The notes below the pieces were generated by a model. The model did no database searches, was not told where the DNA came from, and worked only from the letters and a program-made list of their open reading frames with translations. Below are positions 1 to 9,786 of a DNA stretch of 64,000 nt, piece after piece (the stretch's first letter is position 1; the number at the start of each line of letters is the position of its first letter). This DNA comes from Moritella marina ATCC 15381 (GTDB lineage Bacteria > Pseudomonadota > Gammaproteobacteria > Enterobacterales > Moritellaceae): NCBI RefSeq assembly GCF_008931805.1, contig NZ_CP044399.1, positions 124,001 through 188,000 of the forward strand. Direction: 5' to 3'. The position numbers were made by a program, and so were the translations under genes.

Positions 1-460
1 CACGCATAATTTTATTATGACGTCGAATCGTGAGTTGATGGTCTGTGCACTGACAAACATAGGTAAAAGTTTTGCCTTTCACACTGGCGACATCGTACTG
101 GTGTGTCGTTTTGGCTGCGAGATCAAATATTTGATTCATTATTTGCTGCCATTCTTTACCGTGTGGTTTAGTCCGACCATAAAGTTGATACGTTAATAGA
201 TGGGCGACTTCATGTGGGACGGTATGCGTTATAAAGTGTTGTTGGTTTTCTTGCAATAAAATGGCATTAAAACGTAATTCATTGGTTTGTAATCTGGCAC
301 TACCGGCTGCTTTTCCACGTTGCTTGAAATTAATAATGGGGCGGGGGAACGTTTGGTTTAAGCGTTCTTCGGCTTGCTGATAACAGGCGGCGATCTTGTC
401 TAATACTAATTGTTCTAGCATTTGGGCTGTTGAATTTACTTGTTTTAAGTCGTTAGACAT
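1..460 (-). CDS. sprT: SprT-family zinc metalloprotease-like protein, C-terminus beyond window
   Basis: The frame reads from ATG at 460 towards the left edge and is still open at base 1, giving about 153 residues of a protein usually near 165. The SprT-like zinc motif HEVAH is at residues 83-87, preceded by THTVP as in the family. A CxC pair near residue 133 starts the C-terminal zinc ribbon. SprT proteins resemble the eukaryotic SPRTN/Spartan protease domain, but their bacterial role is poorly defined. It lies directly downstream of metK on the same strand, as in several gammaproteobacteria, but a terminator separates the two. Identification is firm; function is inferred only from the family. 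Confidence 0.9.
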   Translation of the reverse strand, partial: MSNDLKQVNSTAQMLEQLVLDKIAACYQQAEERLNQTFPRPIINFKQRGKAAGSARLQTNELRFNAILLQENQQHFITHTVPHEVAHLLTYQLYGRTKPHGKEWQQIMNQIFDLAAKTTHQYDVASVKGKTFTYVCQCTDHQLTIRRHNKIMR

Positions 461-471
461 TATCGATATCT

Positions 472-508
472 ATAAAAAAGGCGCTTTGGTTAAATTACCA
501 AAAGCGCC
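472..508 (-). terminator. Intrinsic terminator after metK
   Basis: Read on the minus strand, GGCGCTTTTGGT and ACCAAAGCGCC pair around a short AATTTA-type loop (one unpaired A). A run of T follows. It sits between the metK stop and the sprT start, so it should end the metK transcript. Confidence 0.85.
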
Positions 509-544
509 TCTCACTGTCTAATTAAACTGTCTAATTAAAAGTGA

Positions 545-1696
545 TTAAAGACCTGCTGCATCACGTAGGATTTCAGCTTTATCTGTCGCTTCCCAAGAGA
601 ATTCACTACGACCGAAGTGACCATAAGCAGCCGTGTTTTGGTAAATAGGGCGTTTAAGATCTAGCATTTCGATTAGACCGTGTGGACGTAATTCGAAATG
701 TTCGCGAACCAGTTTAGTCAGTAGTTCTTCACTTACTTTACCAGTGCCGAATGTTTCAACAGAAATTGATGTTGGTTCAGCAACACCGATCGCGTAAGAA
801 ACTTGGATTTCACAACGGTCAGCTAGGCCAGCCGCTACGATGTTTTTAGCTACATAACGTGCTGCGTATGCTGCTGAGCGATCTACTTTTGATGGATCTT
901 TACCAGAGAATGCGCCGCCACCGTGACGAGCCATGCCGCCGTATGTATCAACGATAATTTTACGACCAGTTAGACCACAATCGCCTACTGGGCCACCGAT
1001 AACAAAACGGCCAGTTGGATTGATGAAGAATTTAGTGTCTTTCGTTAACCATTGCTCAGGTAGTACTGGCTTGATGATTGTTTCCATCACAGCTTCAACA
1101 AGGTCTGCTTGTTTGATATCTTCAGAATGCTGAGTTGAAAGCACAACAGCATCGATACCTACAATTTTACCGTCGTCATAAGCAAATGTGATTTGGCTTT
1201 TTGCATCAGGGCGTAGCCAAGGTAGTGTGCCACTTTTACGCACTTCGGCTTGGCGTTTCACCAGTTTGTGAGAGTAAGTAATAGGTGCAGGCATTAACTC
1301 TTCAGTTTCATTGTTTGCATAACCAAACATTAAACCTTGGTCACCAGCGCCTTGTTCTAGTGGGTCATCACGGTCAACACCTTGATTAATATCAGGAGAC
1401 TGTTTACCAATTGTGTTTAATACAGCACAAGAATCAGCGTCAAACCCCATTTCTGAGTTTATGTAACCGATTTCACGAACTGTTTTACGTGTGATCTCTT
1501 CAATATCAACCCACGCGTCAGTCGTTACTTCGCCGCCAACCATAACCATACCGGTTTTAACATAAGTCTCACAGGCTACGCGTGCTTTCGGGTCTTGAGC
1601 GATGATTGCATCAAGTACAGCATCGGAGATTTGGTCTGCAATTTTATCAGGATGACCTTCTGATACTGACTCAGAGGTAAACAAATGTTTAGCCAT
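545..1696 (-). CDS. metK: S-adenosylmethionine synthetase
   Basis: MetK makes S-adenosylmethionine from methionine and ATP, releasing phosphate and pyrophosphate in the cytoplasm. The 383-residue product has the usual family length. It starts [10 protein letters not shown], carries GHPDK at residues 14-18, the ATP-binding [12 protein letters not shown] segment near residue 115, and the glycine-rich [16 protein letters not shown] loop near residue 255. The frame extends 10 codons further upstream, but ATG at 1696 matches the family start and has AGAGA before it. The upstream region holds a tandem MetJ-box array, so repression by MetJ with SAM is likely. The gene appears monocistronic, with its own terminator. 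Confidence 0.98.
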   Translation of the reverse strand: MAKHLFTSESVSEGHPDKIADQISDAVLDAIIAQDPKARVACETYVKTGMVMVGGEVTTDAWVDIEEITRKTVREIGYINSEMGFDADSCAVLNTIGKQSPDINQGVDRDDPLEQGAGDQGLMFGYANNETEELMPAPITYSHKLVKRQAEVRKSGTLPWLRPDAKSQITFAYDDGKIVGIDAVVLSTQHSEDIKQADLVEAVMETIIKPVLPEQWLTKDTKFFINPTGRFVIGGPVGDCGLTGRKIIVDTYGGMARHGGGAFSGKDPSKVDRSAAYAARYVAKNIVAAGLADRCEIQVSYAIGVAEPTSISVETFGTGKVSEELLTKLVREHFELRPHGLIEMLDLKRPIYQNTAAYGHFGRSEFSWEATDKAEILRDAAGL

Positions 1697-1744
1697 GGTT
1701 TTAATTCTCTCTTTATTTAAACACAAGCGACGTAATATACGTTC

Positions 1745-1776
1745 ATATGTGTAGAAGTTTTAACATCTAGACGGCT
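1745..1776. promoter_or_regulatory. Tandem MetJ operator (met boxes) upstream of metK
   Basis: Four contiguous 8-bp units align to the met box AGACGTCT: ATATGTGT (5 of 8), AGAAGTTT (6 of 8), TAACATCT (5 of 8) and AGACGGCT (7 of 8). MetJ dimers are known to bind tandem 8-bp boxes cooperatively, so abutting weak boxes are typical. The array is 49-80 bp upstream of the metK start, a sensible place for repression. Confidence 0.7.
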
Positions 1777-2016
1777 ATTCTAATCTATTTTGGCAGTATT
1801 AAGATAGACCCTAGGCCACATTTATTATTAAATTGTTTAAATTTACTGTTTTCAGCGGAATTTTATTTATGTATATATGTTATAAACAGCAAATATGCAG
1901 TAGCATAGTACGAAAGTATTAAAAGTATGAAGTGGCGGCAGTTTTTTAACTGAAAATAAATAATCGCTTACTATCATTAAATGTAATTACGCTCATTTGC
2001 TATTGGGAAGAATAAA

Positions 2017-2562
2017 GTGTCATTGAAAAAATCATTAGTTATCACTGCCGGATTACTTGCTAGCTTTACTAGTTTTACTAGTGCTGCATCAAACGTTTCG
2101 CTTGCCTTTAATAACGACAATATTGTTCTGGGTTATGATGTTGAAATGCAAGAAGCACTTAAAATTAAAGGTGACTTCCTACAGACTATCGATAATGGTT
2201 ATACTGTTGATACTGGTCTTTATGCGTTCCAAGATGCAGGTGCGACATTCTTTGAGCTTGGTGCTAAAGCAATGCGAATGGATAATGATAATGGCGATGG
2301 CTATGCATTGGCATTTGGTGGCTTAGGTGGTTTACGCCTTACTGAAGAATTTAGCTTAGAAGCTGAATTTCATTACAGCCCTGAAATCCTTGCGTTTGGT
2401 GATACTGAAAACTATTCTCAGTGGGTTTTCCGTGCTAGTTATGCATTAATACCAACAGCAACTTTATTTGCTGAGTATAACTACACAACGGTTGAATACG
2501 AGAAAATGCCAGAAGAACGTCTAACAAGTGACTTTCTATTTGGTTTAGCTTGGGTATTCTAA
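2017..2562 (+). CDS. yfaZ: YfaZ-family outer membrane protein
   Basis: The 181-residue product has a signal peptide of about 23 residues (Lys-Lys, hydrophobic core, cleavage near TSA-A). The mature part consists of short alternating strands and ends in Phe after Trp-Val, typical of an outer-membrane beta barrel. The segment FHYSPEILAFGD resembles the conserved part of YfaZ proteins, a family of unknown transport role. The start is GTG at 2017, with GGGAAG seven bases upstream. It is monocistronic, divergent from metK and convergent with the ClC gene, sharing a terminator with the latter. Confidence 0.75.
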   Translation: MSLKKSLVITAGLLASFTSFTSAASNVSLAFNNDNIVLGYDVEMQEALKIKGDFLQTIDNGYTVDTGLYAFQDAGATFFELGAKAMRMDNDNGDGYALAFGGLGGLRLTEEFSLEAEFHYSPEILAFGDTENYSQWVFRASYALIPTATLFAEYNYTTVEYEKMPEERLTSDFLFGLAWVF

Positions 2563-2617
2563 GTATTTAAACTTAGCATCTAGTCGCTTGTTAAATAATA
2601 TCGAGCTACTAGCACGT

Positions 2618-2650
2618 ACAAAAGCACCTAATAGGTGCTTTTGTTGTTTC
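2618..2650. terminator. Bidirectional terminator between yfaZ and the ClC gene
   Basis: ACAAAAGCACCT and AGGTGCTTTTGT form a perfect hairpin with a short AAT-type loop. T-rich sequence follows on the plus strand and the A-rich stem base serves the minus strand. It lies between two convergent genes. Confidence 0.85.
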
Positions 2651-2691
2651 TGAGATACAGGCTGTCACTTAGTTCACGCTCCTAGGAGTTG

Positions 2692-4086
2692 TTACTGCAA
2701 TATCTTTTCTTTGTCATCGATAACGGGTTCTTTAGGTAACGACAGTTTTAATAACTCTGCATAAAGTGGCTTGCCACCGATAGCTTGCGCGACAAACGTC
2801 GCGCCAAGGCAGGTGATGAGTAAAGGTAAAATAAGCTCGTAACTGTCGGTCATTTCCACCACTAATACTATCCCTGTAACAGGTGCTCTCACGGTTGCCG
2901 CAAATAATGCGCCCATTCCTGCTATTGCATAAACCGTCGGTTCTGCCACAAAGCTAGGGAATAATTCGGCTGCGACCACACCAAAAGCTAAACCAAATAA
3001 AGTGCCTAATGTCAGCATCGGGGTGAATACGCCGCCCGGCGCACCAGATGCAAAACAAGCGATGGTGCCAAATAAACGGATCACAAATAGACCCACTAGA
3101 ATAGCCCAGGTACTGGGTTCTTGGAGCATGCGCACCATCAAGTCTCGACCATTACCCGCGGTATCAGGTGCAAATGACTGTAGTAATGCAAACAAGCAAC
3201 CAAACAAAATGCCGGTAATAATAATCCGGCTCATCTTATTAGCCTGCTTTCGTTTTAACAGTTTAGTGCTACTGATTATCCAACGATTGAAATAGACACC
3301 GATGACCCCAAAAATACTGCCTAATAATAGAAATAACCACAGTGAAGTTAGTGGTGGCACATCAAAGTGGACGAGGGGCATCACGGCATCTTGACCATGT
3401 ACAGCGCGCATGACAATGGTCGCCATCGCTGCTGCGAGTGTCACACATTTAATCGAAGTCATGTTATAGCGAAAATGCGGACGCATCTCTTCAATCACAA
3501 ATAAGATACCGGCGAGCGGGGCGTTAAACACGGCGGCAAGACCTGCAGCAGCCCCTGCTGCCACCAGAATGTGGGTAGAATTGGTATAGCGTTTAGCGGT
3601 ATCGGCAAACATACGACCCACAGTCCCACCGATTTGAATCGCAGGACCAGCACGACCAAAAATCATCCCTGAGGCAATTGCTAATGTACCAGCAACTAAT
3701 TTTACCGGTAATAAACGTCGCCAACGAATGTCATACATATCATCAAGTGCACCTTCAATATGGGTAATGCCACTGCCAGATGCTTCAGGAGCAAAGCGTA
3801 AGGTGAGCCAAAAGGATAAACCCACCATGACACCGCTTAACAACATGATTAACACTACGTTGAGACTCGGCGGCAGGTCTAAAGGATTAAATATTTGCAA
3901 GCGTTGGTTATTAGTCCAGAGTATGGCCGCTTCAAATAGGGCGATCATTAAGCCTGTCATTGCGCCGACGAGGGCTGAAATGATCGGTAAGACAATATAG
4001 TCATGTTTGGCTGAAAGTAATTTAGGGTTGGTACGGTGCTTACGTAATGCGGTTTTAAAAAATGTGAGACTGGGTGATTTAGCCAT
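2692..4086 (-). CDS. clcA: ClC-family chloride transport protein lacking the gating glutamate
   Basis: This is a 464-residue ClC membrane protein close in length to E. coli ClcA, with 10 or more hydrophobic segments. Family landmarks are visible: GSGIT at 104-108 (usually GSGIP), GRAGPAIQIGG at 144-154, LAGILFVIEEM near 191-201, GAPGGVFTP and a late GKPLY carrying the ion-coordinating Tyr. In ClC antiporters the second motif is GREGP and its Glu is the external gate. Here codon GCT gives Ala146. The internal proton-path glutamates (about 199-200) remain. Established mutant work on E. coli ClcA links loss of this Glu to loss of proton coupling, so passive chloride conduction is inferred. ATG 4086 was chosen over an upstream TTG at 4122. 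It stands alone, convergent with yfaZ. Confidence 0.9.
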   Translation of the reverse strand: MAKSPSLTFFKTALRKHRTNPKLLSAKHDYIVLPIISALVGAMTGLMIALFEAAILWTNNQRLQIFNPLDLPPSLNVVLIMLLSGVMVGLSFWLTLRFAPEASGSGITHIEGALDDMYDIRWRRLLPVKLVAGTLAIASGMIFGRAGPAIQIGGTVGRMFADTAKRYTNSTHILVAAGAAAGLAAVFNAPLAGILFVIEEMRPHFRYNMTSIKCVTLAAAMATIVMRAVHGQDAVMPLVHFDVPPLTSLWLFLLLGSIFGVIGVYFNRWIISSTKLLKRKQANKMSRIIITGILFGCLFALLQSFAPDTAGNGRDLMVRMLQEPSTWAILVGLFVIRLFGTIACFASGAPGGVFTPMLTLGTLFGLAFGVVAAELFPSFVAEPTVYAIAGMGALFAATVRAPVTGIVLVVEMTDSYELILPLLITCLGATFVAQAIGGKPLYAELLKLSLPKEPVIDDKEKILQ

Positions 4087-4559
4087 TTTCTTGTGCCACC
4101 TGTTCGCGTGATAAGAATGCAAATAGCCCGAGTCGAGTTGTAAAAACTAGGTGTTAGCGCAAGGTAATATAGCGGAATTATCGCGTTATTTATTATCGTT
4201 GTGTAATAGTTTTTAGTTAAATCGTTGTGGAGGAGCAATGCCAAAGCAGTATAGCGAATAAACAGTTTGGATAGTATTTCTTTTTAGATAGGTAGAATAA
4301 AAAAGAATGACGATTAAAAAATATTATTTCGGTATTGCGCTCACATAATTACGAATAAAAGTGCACGTTGAAATTCGTTTGAGTGTTAAAATGCTTTCAC
4401 TCGAAACCACTTGTGGTTAGCTTAGAATGTAAAAGCGTAATTGCGAAGTATAAATTCGATAAATATAAATAAACTAAAAAAACTTGTTATACATACGATA
4501 TTTTTATGACAATATAACAGCTTAAAAGTATTTTAAATTAATTTCAGCAGGAGCAAAAT
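4087..4559. other. Intergenic region between the ClC gene and tkt
   Basis: This 473-bp A+T-rich stretch separates divergent genes. A small reading frame on the minus strand here has no family features and overlaps the ClC start. The right part probably holds the tkt promoter. I see no repeat or RNA gene. Confidence 0.6.
4441..4469 (+). promoter_or_regulatory. Candidate sigma-70 promoter for tkt
   Basis: TTGCGA (4441-4446) and TATAAA (4464-4469) are 17 bp apart, about 90 bp upstream of the tkt start. The region is A+T-rich, so chance matches are easy. Confidence 0.4.
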
Positions 4560-6548
4560 ATGCCAACTCGTCAAGAGCTAGCGAACGCAATTCGTGCCCT
4601 AAGTATGGACGCAGTTCAACAAGCAAATTCAGGCCATCCAGGCGCACCTATGGGCATGGCAGATATTGCCGAAGTATTATGGCGTAAAAATTTAAACCAT
4701 AACCCAGCAAATCCAAACTGGGTTGACCGTGACCGTTTTATTCTTTCAAACGGTCATGGCTCAATGCTTATTTACTCACTGCTACACCTAACAGGTTATG
4801 CATTACCGATTGAAGAATTGAAAAACTTCCGTCAACTGCATTCAAAAACACCAGGTCACCCTGAATATGGTTATGCACCAGGTATCGAAACAACGACTGG
4901 CCCGTTAGGCCAAGGTATTACTAATGCTGTTGGTATGGCGATTGCTGAAAAAACATTAGCAGCACAGTTCAACAAACCAGAACATGAAGTTGTTGATCAC
5001 TACACTTACTCGTTCCTAGGTGATGGTTGCCTAATGGAAGGTATCTCACATGAAGCATGTTCACTTGCTGGCACATTAGGCCTAGGCAAGCTTGTTGCAT
5101 TCTGGGATGACAACGGTATTTCAATTGACGGCGAAGTAGACGGCTGGTTCACAGACGATACTGTGAAACGTTTTGAAGCTTACGGTTGGCATGTTGTTTC
5201 TGTAGATGGTCACAACCCTGCAGAAATCCAAGCAGCTATTGATGCATCTAAAGCTGAAACATCACGTCCAAGCCTTATCTGTTGTAAAACAGTGATCGGT
5301 TTTGGTTCACCAAACAAAGAAGGTACGCATGACTGTCATGGTGCTCCTCTAGGTGACGCTGAAATTATCGCAACACGCGAAAAATTAGGTTGGAAACACC
5401 CTGCATTCGAAATCCCTGCTGATATCTATTCTGAATGGGATGCTAATGAAGCTGGCGCACAAGCGGAAGCGGCATGGAATGAAAAATTTGCGGCTTATCA
5501 AGCGGCATACCCTGAACTAGCTGCAGAATACGCACGTCGTACTTCTGGTGAATTACCAGCGGATTGGGAAACTAAAACGTCTGACTACATTAAGCAGCTA
5601 CAAGCTGATTCTGCAAAAGTAGCCACACGTAAAGCATCACAAAACTGCATTGAAGAGTTTGGTACATTATTACCTGAACTACTTGGTGGTTCTGCGGATT
5701 TAGCGCCATCTAACTTAACAATGTGGTCTGGTACTAAAGCAATCACTGCGGATGACGCATCAGGTAACTACTTACACTATGGTGTACGTGAGTTCGGTAT
5801 GACTGCAATCATCAACGGTATGTCTCTACACGGTGGCTTCACAGCTTATGGTGCTACATTCCTAATGTTCATGGAATATGCGCGTAACGCAATGCGTATG
5901 GCTGCATTGATGAAAGTGCAAAACATTCAAGTTTATACACATGATTCAATCGGTTTAGGTGAAGATGGTCCAACTCATCAGCCGGTAGAACAAATTGCTA
6001 GCTTGCGTATGACACCAAACATGAGCGCATGGCGTCCATGTGATTCTGTTGAATCAGCAGTTGCTTGGAAACATGCAATTGAACGTAAAGACGGTCCAAC
6101 TGCACTTATCTTCAGCCGTCAAGGGCTAGCACCTATGCCGCGTGATGAAGCACAATTAGCAAACGTTGCTAAAGGTGGTTACACACTGGTAGATTGTGAT
6201 GGCAAACCAGAACTTATCCTTATCTCTACGGGTTCTGAAGTTGAACTTTGTACTAAAGCGGCTGCAGAGCTTACAGCGAAAGGCCGTAAGGTTCGCGTTG
6301 TATCTATGCCTGCTACAGACGTATTTGATAAGCAAGACGCAGCATACCGCGAATCTGTTTTACCGTCAGACGTTGTTAAACGTGTTGCGGTTGAAGCGGG
6401 TATCGCTGACTTCTGGCACAAATACACTGGCTTTAACGGTGCTATCATCGGCATGACAACATTTGGCGAATCAGCACCAGCTGAGCAACTGTTTGAAATG
6501 TTCGGTTTCACTGTTGCTAACGTAGTTGCAACGGCTGAATCACTATAA
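4560..6548 (+). CDS. tkt: Transketolase
   Basis: Transketolase moves two-carbon units between sugar phosphates in the non-oxidative pentose phosphate pathway, using thiamine diphosphate. The 662-residue product has the normal length (E. coli TktA 663). It opens with a typical [16 protein letters not shown] segment, has the ThDP/Mg motif [13 protein letters not shown] near residue 155, and shows the pyrimidine-domain and C-terminal domains in order. ATG 4560 follows a good AGGAG at 4550-4554. A terminator follows closely, so it is monocistronic. Transaldolase, its pathway partner, is encoded 46 kb away at 52290-53237. Confidence 0.98.
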   Translation: MPTRQELANAIRALSMDAVQQANSGHPGAPMGMADIAEVLWRKNLNHNPANPNWVDRDRFILSNGHGSMLIYSLLHLTGYALPIEELKNFRQLHSKTPGHPEYGYAPGIETTTGPLGQGITNAVGMAIAEKTLAAQFNKPEHEVVDHYTYSFLGDGCLMEGISHEACSLAGTLGLGKLVAFWDDNGISIDGEVDGWFTDDTVKRFEAYGWHVVSVDGHNPAEIQAAIDASKAETSRPSLICCKTVIGFGSPNKEGTHDCHGAPLGDAEIIATREKLGWKHPAFEIPADIYSEWDANEAGAQAEAAWNEKFAAYQAAYPELAAEYARRTSGELPADWETKTSDYIKQLQADSAKVATRKASQNCIEEFGTLLPELLGGSADLAPSNLTMWSGTKAITADDASGNYLHYGVREFGMTAIINGMSLHGGFTAYGATFLMFMEYARNAMRMAALMKVQNIQVYTHDSIGLGEDGPTHQPVEQIASLRMTPNMSAWRPCDSVESAVAWKHAIERKDGPTALIFSRQGLAPMPRDEAQLANVAKGGYTLVDCDGKPELILISTGSEVELCTKAAAELTAKGRKVRVVSMPATDVFDKQDAAYRESVLPSDVVKRVAVEAGIADFWHKYTGFNGAIIGMTTFGESAPAEQLFEMFGFTVANVVATAESL

Positions 6549-6613
6549 TAATGACTTAAGCATAATACTTGTTATGCTTGATTTAATTATGATGAGTAAC
6601 ACATATTGATATC

Positions 6614-6642
6614 AAAAGAGCGCTGCGGTGCTCTTTTTTATT
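6614..6642 (+). terminator. Intrinsic terminator after tkt
   Basis: AAAGAGC and GCTCTTT pair around GCTGCGGT, followed by TTTTTTATT, about 70 bp after the tkt stop. Confidence 0.8.
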
Positions 6643-6666
6643 GTCTGTGATTTATGATTGAGTACT

Positions 6667-6820
6667 TATACCAATTCCGAAAATTAAGTGATCAAAATGA
6701 TATTACTCCTGCAAACCGCTCAAGACATCCCTGTTCGCTTAGACAAGGCCATCCATGGCCATGTATGTTTGCGATAGCAATAGCATTTTTCTGTACAGTT
6801 CTTTATAGGAATTGGTATTA
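6667..6820. repeat. Dispersed inverted-repeat element, copy 1 (MITE-like)
   Basis: A 154-bp element is bounded by TTATACCAATTCC (6667-6679) and its near-perfect inverse GGAATTGGTATTA (6808-6820, 12 of 13). The inside is also weakly self-complementary: GCAAAC near the left arm faces GTTTGC on the right. A second copy lies at 27023-27187 with almost the same interior. No protein is encoded. It sits in the gap between the tkt and panD terminators. Size, terminal repeats and intergenic position fit a non-autonomous mobile element, but no transposase is present. Confidence 0.8.
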
Positions 6821-6850
6821 ACATGTAGATGGTTGTAAATGGCAGGCATA

Positions 6851-6880
6851 AAAAAACCAGCATCACGCTGGTTTTTTGTT
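6851..6880. terminator. Terminator after panD (bidirectional)
   Basis: AAAAACCAGC and GCTGGTTTTTT pair around ATCAC. T runs occur on both strands. It lies just downstream of the panD stop on the minus strand. Confidence 0.85.
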
Positions 6881-6900
6881 ATTCCGTATTGGTTTGCTAA

Positions 6901-7281
6901 CTAGGCAACCTGTACTGGAATATCGTTACTTGTGCGCACGATGTCATTACCTTGATCAAGATAAACGAGGTCGGGCTTGTGTCGTTTCGCTTCTTCATTG
7001 TCCATGCGTACATAAGCACAGATGATGATGCGATCGCCTACTGCAGCTTTACGTGCTGCTGCACCGTTCACTGAAATGATTTTTGAACCGCGTTCGCCAG
7101 CGATAGCGTAAGTTGAAAAGCGCTCACCATTATCAATGTTATAGATATCGATTGCTTCATATTCTAGGATCCCTGACGCATCAAGCATATCTTGATCGAT
7201 TGCGCATGAACCTTCATAGTTTAATTCGGCATGTGTTACACGCGCTTGGTGTAACTTACCTTTTAGCATTGTGGTTTGCAT
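6901..7281 (-). CDS. panD: Aspartate 1-decarboxylase
   Basis: PanD converts aspartate to beta-alanine, the precursor joined to pantoate by PanC in coenzyme A synthesis. It is made as an inactive proenzyme that cleaves itself to form a pyruvoyl group. The cleavage site is visible as YEGSCAID, with Gly24-Ser25 exactly at the known position. The 126-residue length is standard. I chose ATG 7281 ([10 protein letters not shown]), which matches the family start, over an in-frame codon 15 bp upstream. It lies 200 bp downstream of panC on the same strand and may be co-transcribed or have its own promoter. Confidence 0.97.
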   Translation of the reverse strand: MQTTMLKGKLHQARVTHAELNYEGSCAIDQDMLDASGILEYEAIDIYNIDNGERFSTYAIAGERGSKIISVNGAAARKAAVGDRIIICAYVRMDNEEAKRHKPDLVYLDQGNDIVRTSNDIPVQVA

Positions 7282-7481
7282 TGTTCTAAAACCCATTCCA
7301 TTAATAGTTTATGAATATACTCAAATAATTCAACATCTTGATTGTGGATGTTAAAGTCTTTTGAGCATATATGCCGTACAAAATATGTACCAGCGTCCAT
7401 AGTATCGTATTTGTTTAATTAGCGCAATTGTACTAACGATCAGTTAAATCCGATGGTTCGGCCGATTAATTGCGCTGATTA

Positions 7482-8333
7482 TTAGCTTAACTTAATAACT
7501 TTATTATCGATTAAACGTGCCTTACCTAAGAAGGCCGCCATTAAAATAACGGCTTCTTGGGTTTCTTTAGTGATTGTCGCTAAAGTATCAGCATCAACAA
7601 TATCAATTGCATCGGTATTGAAACCGGCCGCATTAAGCTGTGCCGTTGCTTGCGTGACTAAGGCTTTATTTGCTTGCGTATCCTTTGACACTTGGCTAGT
7701 AATTGTCGTCATTACTTCTGCTAATAATGGCGCTATCATACGCTCTTCAGCAGTTAATAGGCCATTACGAGAGCTCATTGCTAAGCCTGACTTTTCGCGT
7801 ACGGTTGGTACACCAACAATTTGAATCGGCATGGCCAAGTCAGCGACCATGTGACGAATAAGAGCGAGTTGTTGGAAATCTTTCTCACCAAATAAAGCCA
7901 CATCAGGTTGGACTAAATTAAATAATTTAGCCACGATAGTCGATACACCATTAAAATGACCTGGGCGATGTGCTCCTTCAAGTACTTCGGAAATGCCGGG
8001 TACTTGAATAAAGGTTTGTGACGCTAAACCGTGTGGGTATATAAGCTCTGGACTTGGCGTGAAGACTAAATCGGTATCAACACTCTGCAGTGCGCGGCAA
8101 TCTGCATCTAAGGTGCGTGGGTAGGCTGCTAAATCAGTGGCTTGGTTAAATTGCATCGGATTAACAAAAATACTGACCACAACACGGTCTGCGAATTTCT
8201 GCGCTTCTTTTACCAAGGTCAAATGACCATCATGCAAATTACCCATAGTCGGTACGAATGCGGTAGATAGACCTTGACGACGCCAAGCGATAACTTGCTC
8301 TCGCAGCACGTCAATATTTGCAATAATATCCAT
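7482..8333 (-). CDS. panC: Pantothenate synthetase (pantoate--beta-alanine ligase)
   Basis: PanC joins pantoate and beta-alanine with ATP to give pantothenate, through a pantoyl-adenylate intermediate. The 283-residue product equals E. coli PanC in length. The nucleotide-binding signature HDGH sits in [14 protein letters not shown] near residue 30, and a KMSKS-like MSSRN segment follows near residue 185. The open frame runs 88 codons further upstream, but that part overlaps panB and is not PanC-like. ATG 8333 ([10 protein letters not shown]) has AGGT upstream. It follows panB after a 115-bp gap. Confidence 0.97.
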   Translation of the reverse strand: MDIIANIDVLREQVIAWRRQGLSTAFVPTMGNLHDGHLTLVKEAQKFADRVVVSIFVNPMQFNQATDLAAYPRTLDADCRALQSVDTDLVFTPSPELIYPHGLASQTFIQVPGISEVLEGAHRPGHFNGVSTIVAKLFNLVQPDVALFGEKDFQQLALIRHMVADLAMPIQIVGVPTVREKSGLAMSSRNGLLTAEERMIAPLLAEVMTTITSQVSKDTQANKALVTQATAQLNAAGFNTDAIDIVDADTLATITKETQEAVILMAAFLGKARLIDNKVIKLS

Positions 8334-8448
8334 ATATGAATTACCTAATAAATGAGGGGGATAGTGAAAGAGGGGCGTGCAAATTTGAGTTATTTGCTTA
8401 TCGACCCCTCGTTCTTTATGCGGACACGTGGATAGAAGAAAACACGTG

Positions 8449-9243
8449 CTATGAAAACATGTGTTCATCAGCAGGGAAAGTCTGCGCAGTAACTTCATCG
8501 ATATAAGCGCTAACCGCTTTACGCATATCACCGGTTTCGGCGAGGAAGTTTTTCGAGAACTTAGGCACAAAGCCTTTCGAAATGCCGAATGCATCATGCA
8601 TTACTAAGATTTGACCATCGGTATCACGACCAGCACCAATACCAATCACTGGGATAGTTAAGGCTTCAGAAATACGTTTTGCCAGTGGTGCAGGGATACA
8701 CTCTACCACTAACAGTTGGATGCCTGCAGCTTGTAATGACAGTGCGTGCTCAACCATTTCATCGGCTTTATCTTGCGCTCGACCTTGTACTTTAAAACCA
8801 CCAAATACATGTACTGATTGCGGTGTTAAACCAAGGTGGCCACATACCGGAATGCCACGTTCAGTCAGTGCTGAAACGCTATCAACTAACCATTCACCGC
8901 CTTCTACTTTAACCATGTTCGCACCCGCTTGCATTAGCGTTGTCGCATTGGTTAGAGTTTGTTCTTTAGTGGCATAACTCATGAATGGCATGTCAGCGAT
9001 AACCAGTGCTTTCGTCGCACCAGCACGTACACAGCGGGTATGATAAGCAATATCTGTAACAGTAACAGGTAGCGTATCATTGTGGCCTTGTAATACCATG
9101 CCCATCGAGTCGCCAACTAATAATACTGGCATACCGACTTCGTCAAACAATGCGGAAAAACTCGCATCATAAGCAGTTATACTGGCAAACTTTTGACCTG
9201 CTTCTTTCATTTTAAGCAGTTTAGATACGGTAACTTTACTCAT
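8449..9243 (-). CDS. panB: 3-methyl-2-oxobutanoate hydroxymethyltransferase
   Basis: PanB adds a hydroxymethyl group from methylene-tetrahydrofolate to ketoisovalerate, giving ketopantoate for pantothenate synthesis. The 264-residue length is the same as in E. coli. Family segments are clear: [16 protein letters not shown] near residue 22, [14 protein letters not shown] with a metal-ligand Asp, MVKVEGG with the substrate-binding Lys/Glu, and [14 protein letters not shown]. The ATG at 9243 has GAAGGA upstream. It is 18 bp from folK on the same strand, so folate and pantothenate genes are probably co-transcribed. Confidence 0.98.
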   Translation of the reverse strand: MSKVTVSKLLKMKEAGQKFASITAYDASFSALFDEVGMPVLLVGDSMGMVLQGHNDTLPVTVTDIAYHTRCVRAGATKALVIADMPFMSYATKEQTLTNATTLMQAGANMVKVEGGEWLVDSVSALTERGIPVCGHLGLTPQSVHVFGGFKVQGRAQDKADEMVEHALSLQAAGIQLLVVECIPAPLAKRISEALTIPVIGIGAGRDTDGQILVMHDAFGISKGFVPKFSKNFLAETGDMRKAVSAYIDEVTAQTFPADEHMFS

Positions 9244-9261
9244 TGGAAATCCTTCTTCACA

Positions 9262-9786
9262 TTACTCTATGTTTTGATAAATAGCTAAGCCGTTACGAGG
9301 ACAGTCCTCAAGTAATACGGATAATGCTTGGCCACAAGGTAGTTGTAATTGTGGCGCTATTTCAGCTAAGGGATAAAGTACAAACTCACGCTCTTTCATA
9401 CCGTAATGTGGCACAGTTAAGCGTGGTGTACTCATTATGTCATTACCGTATAGTAAGATATCTAAATCGAGGGTTCTTGCCCCCCAATGTTCTTTACGTA
9501 CACGGCCTTGTTCATTTTCGATATGCTGTAGTGCATCCAATAAGGCAATGGGTGCTAAACGTGTATCAATACACGCAACAGCATTAATATAGTCAGGTTG
9601 TTCCTGTGGCCCCATGGGTTTACTTGCGTAAAGCGAGGAGATCGACACTAAACGACTTAAAGTTAATGTTTCTAGTGCCAAAATTGCTTCGTGTGCTTGC
9701 GCGACAGGATCTGCAAGGTTGCTGCCGATCGCGACATAACAACGTGTATAGCCTTGCTCGATTGGCGCAGACAGATTATTCAGCAT
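9262..9786 (-). CDS. folK: 2-amino-4-hydroxy-6-hydroxymethyldihydropteridine pyrophosphokinase
   Basis: FolK transfers pyrophosphate from ATP to 6-hydroxymethyl-dihydropterin, an early step of folate synthesis. The 174-residue protein has YVAIGSNLADP near its start and the family signature RKEHWGARTLDLDILLYG, with the metal-binding DLD. Its start overlaps the end of pcnB by 11 bp, suggesting translational coupling. It has about 15 residues more at the N-terminus than E. coli FolK, before CYVAIGSN. Confidence 0.96.
   Translation of the reverse strand: MLNNLSAPIEQGYTRCYVAIGSNLADPVAQAHEAILALETLTLSRLVSISSLYASKPMGPQEQPDYINAVACIDTRLAPIALLDALQHIENEQGRVRKEHWGARTLDLDILLYGNDIMSTPRLTVPHYGMKEREFVLYPLAEIAPQLQLPCGQALSVLLEDCPRNGLAIYQNIE

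Noticed and set aside
3957-4244. 95-codon minus-strand frame overlapping the ClC gene start
   Set aside because: It overlaps the ClC N-terminus in another frame and encodes no recognisable domain.
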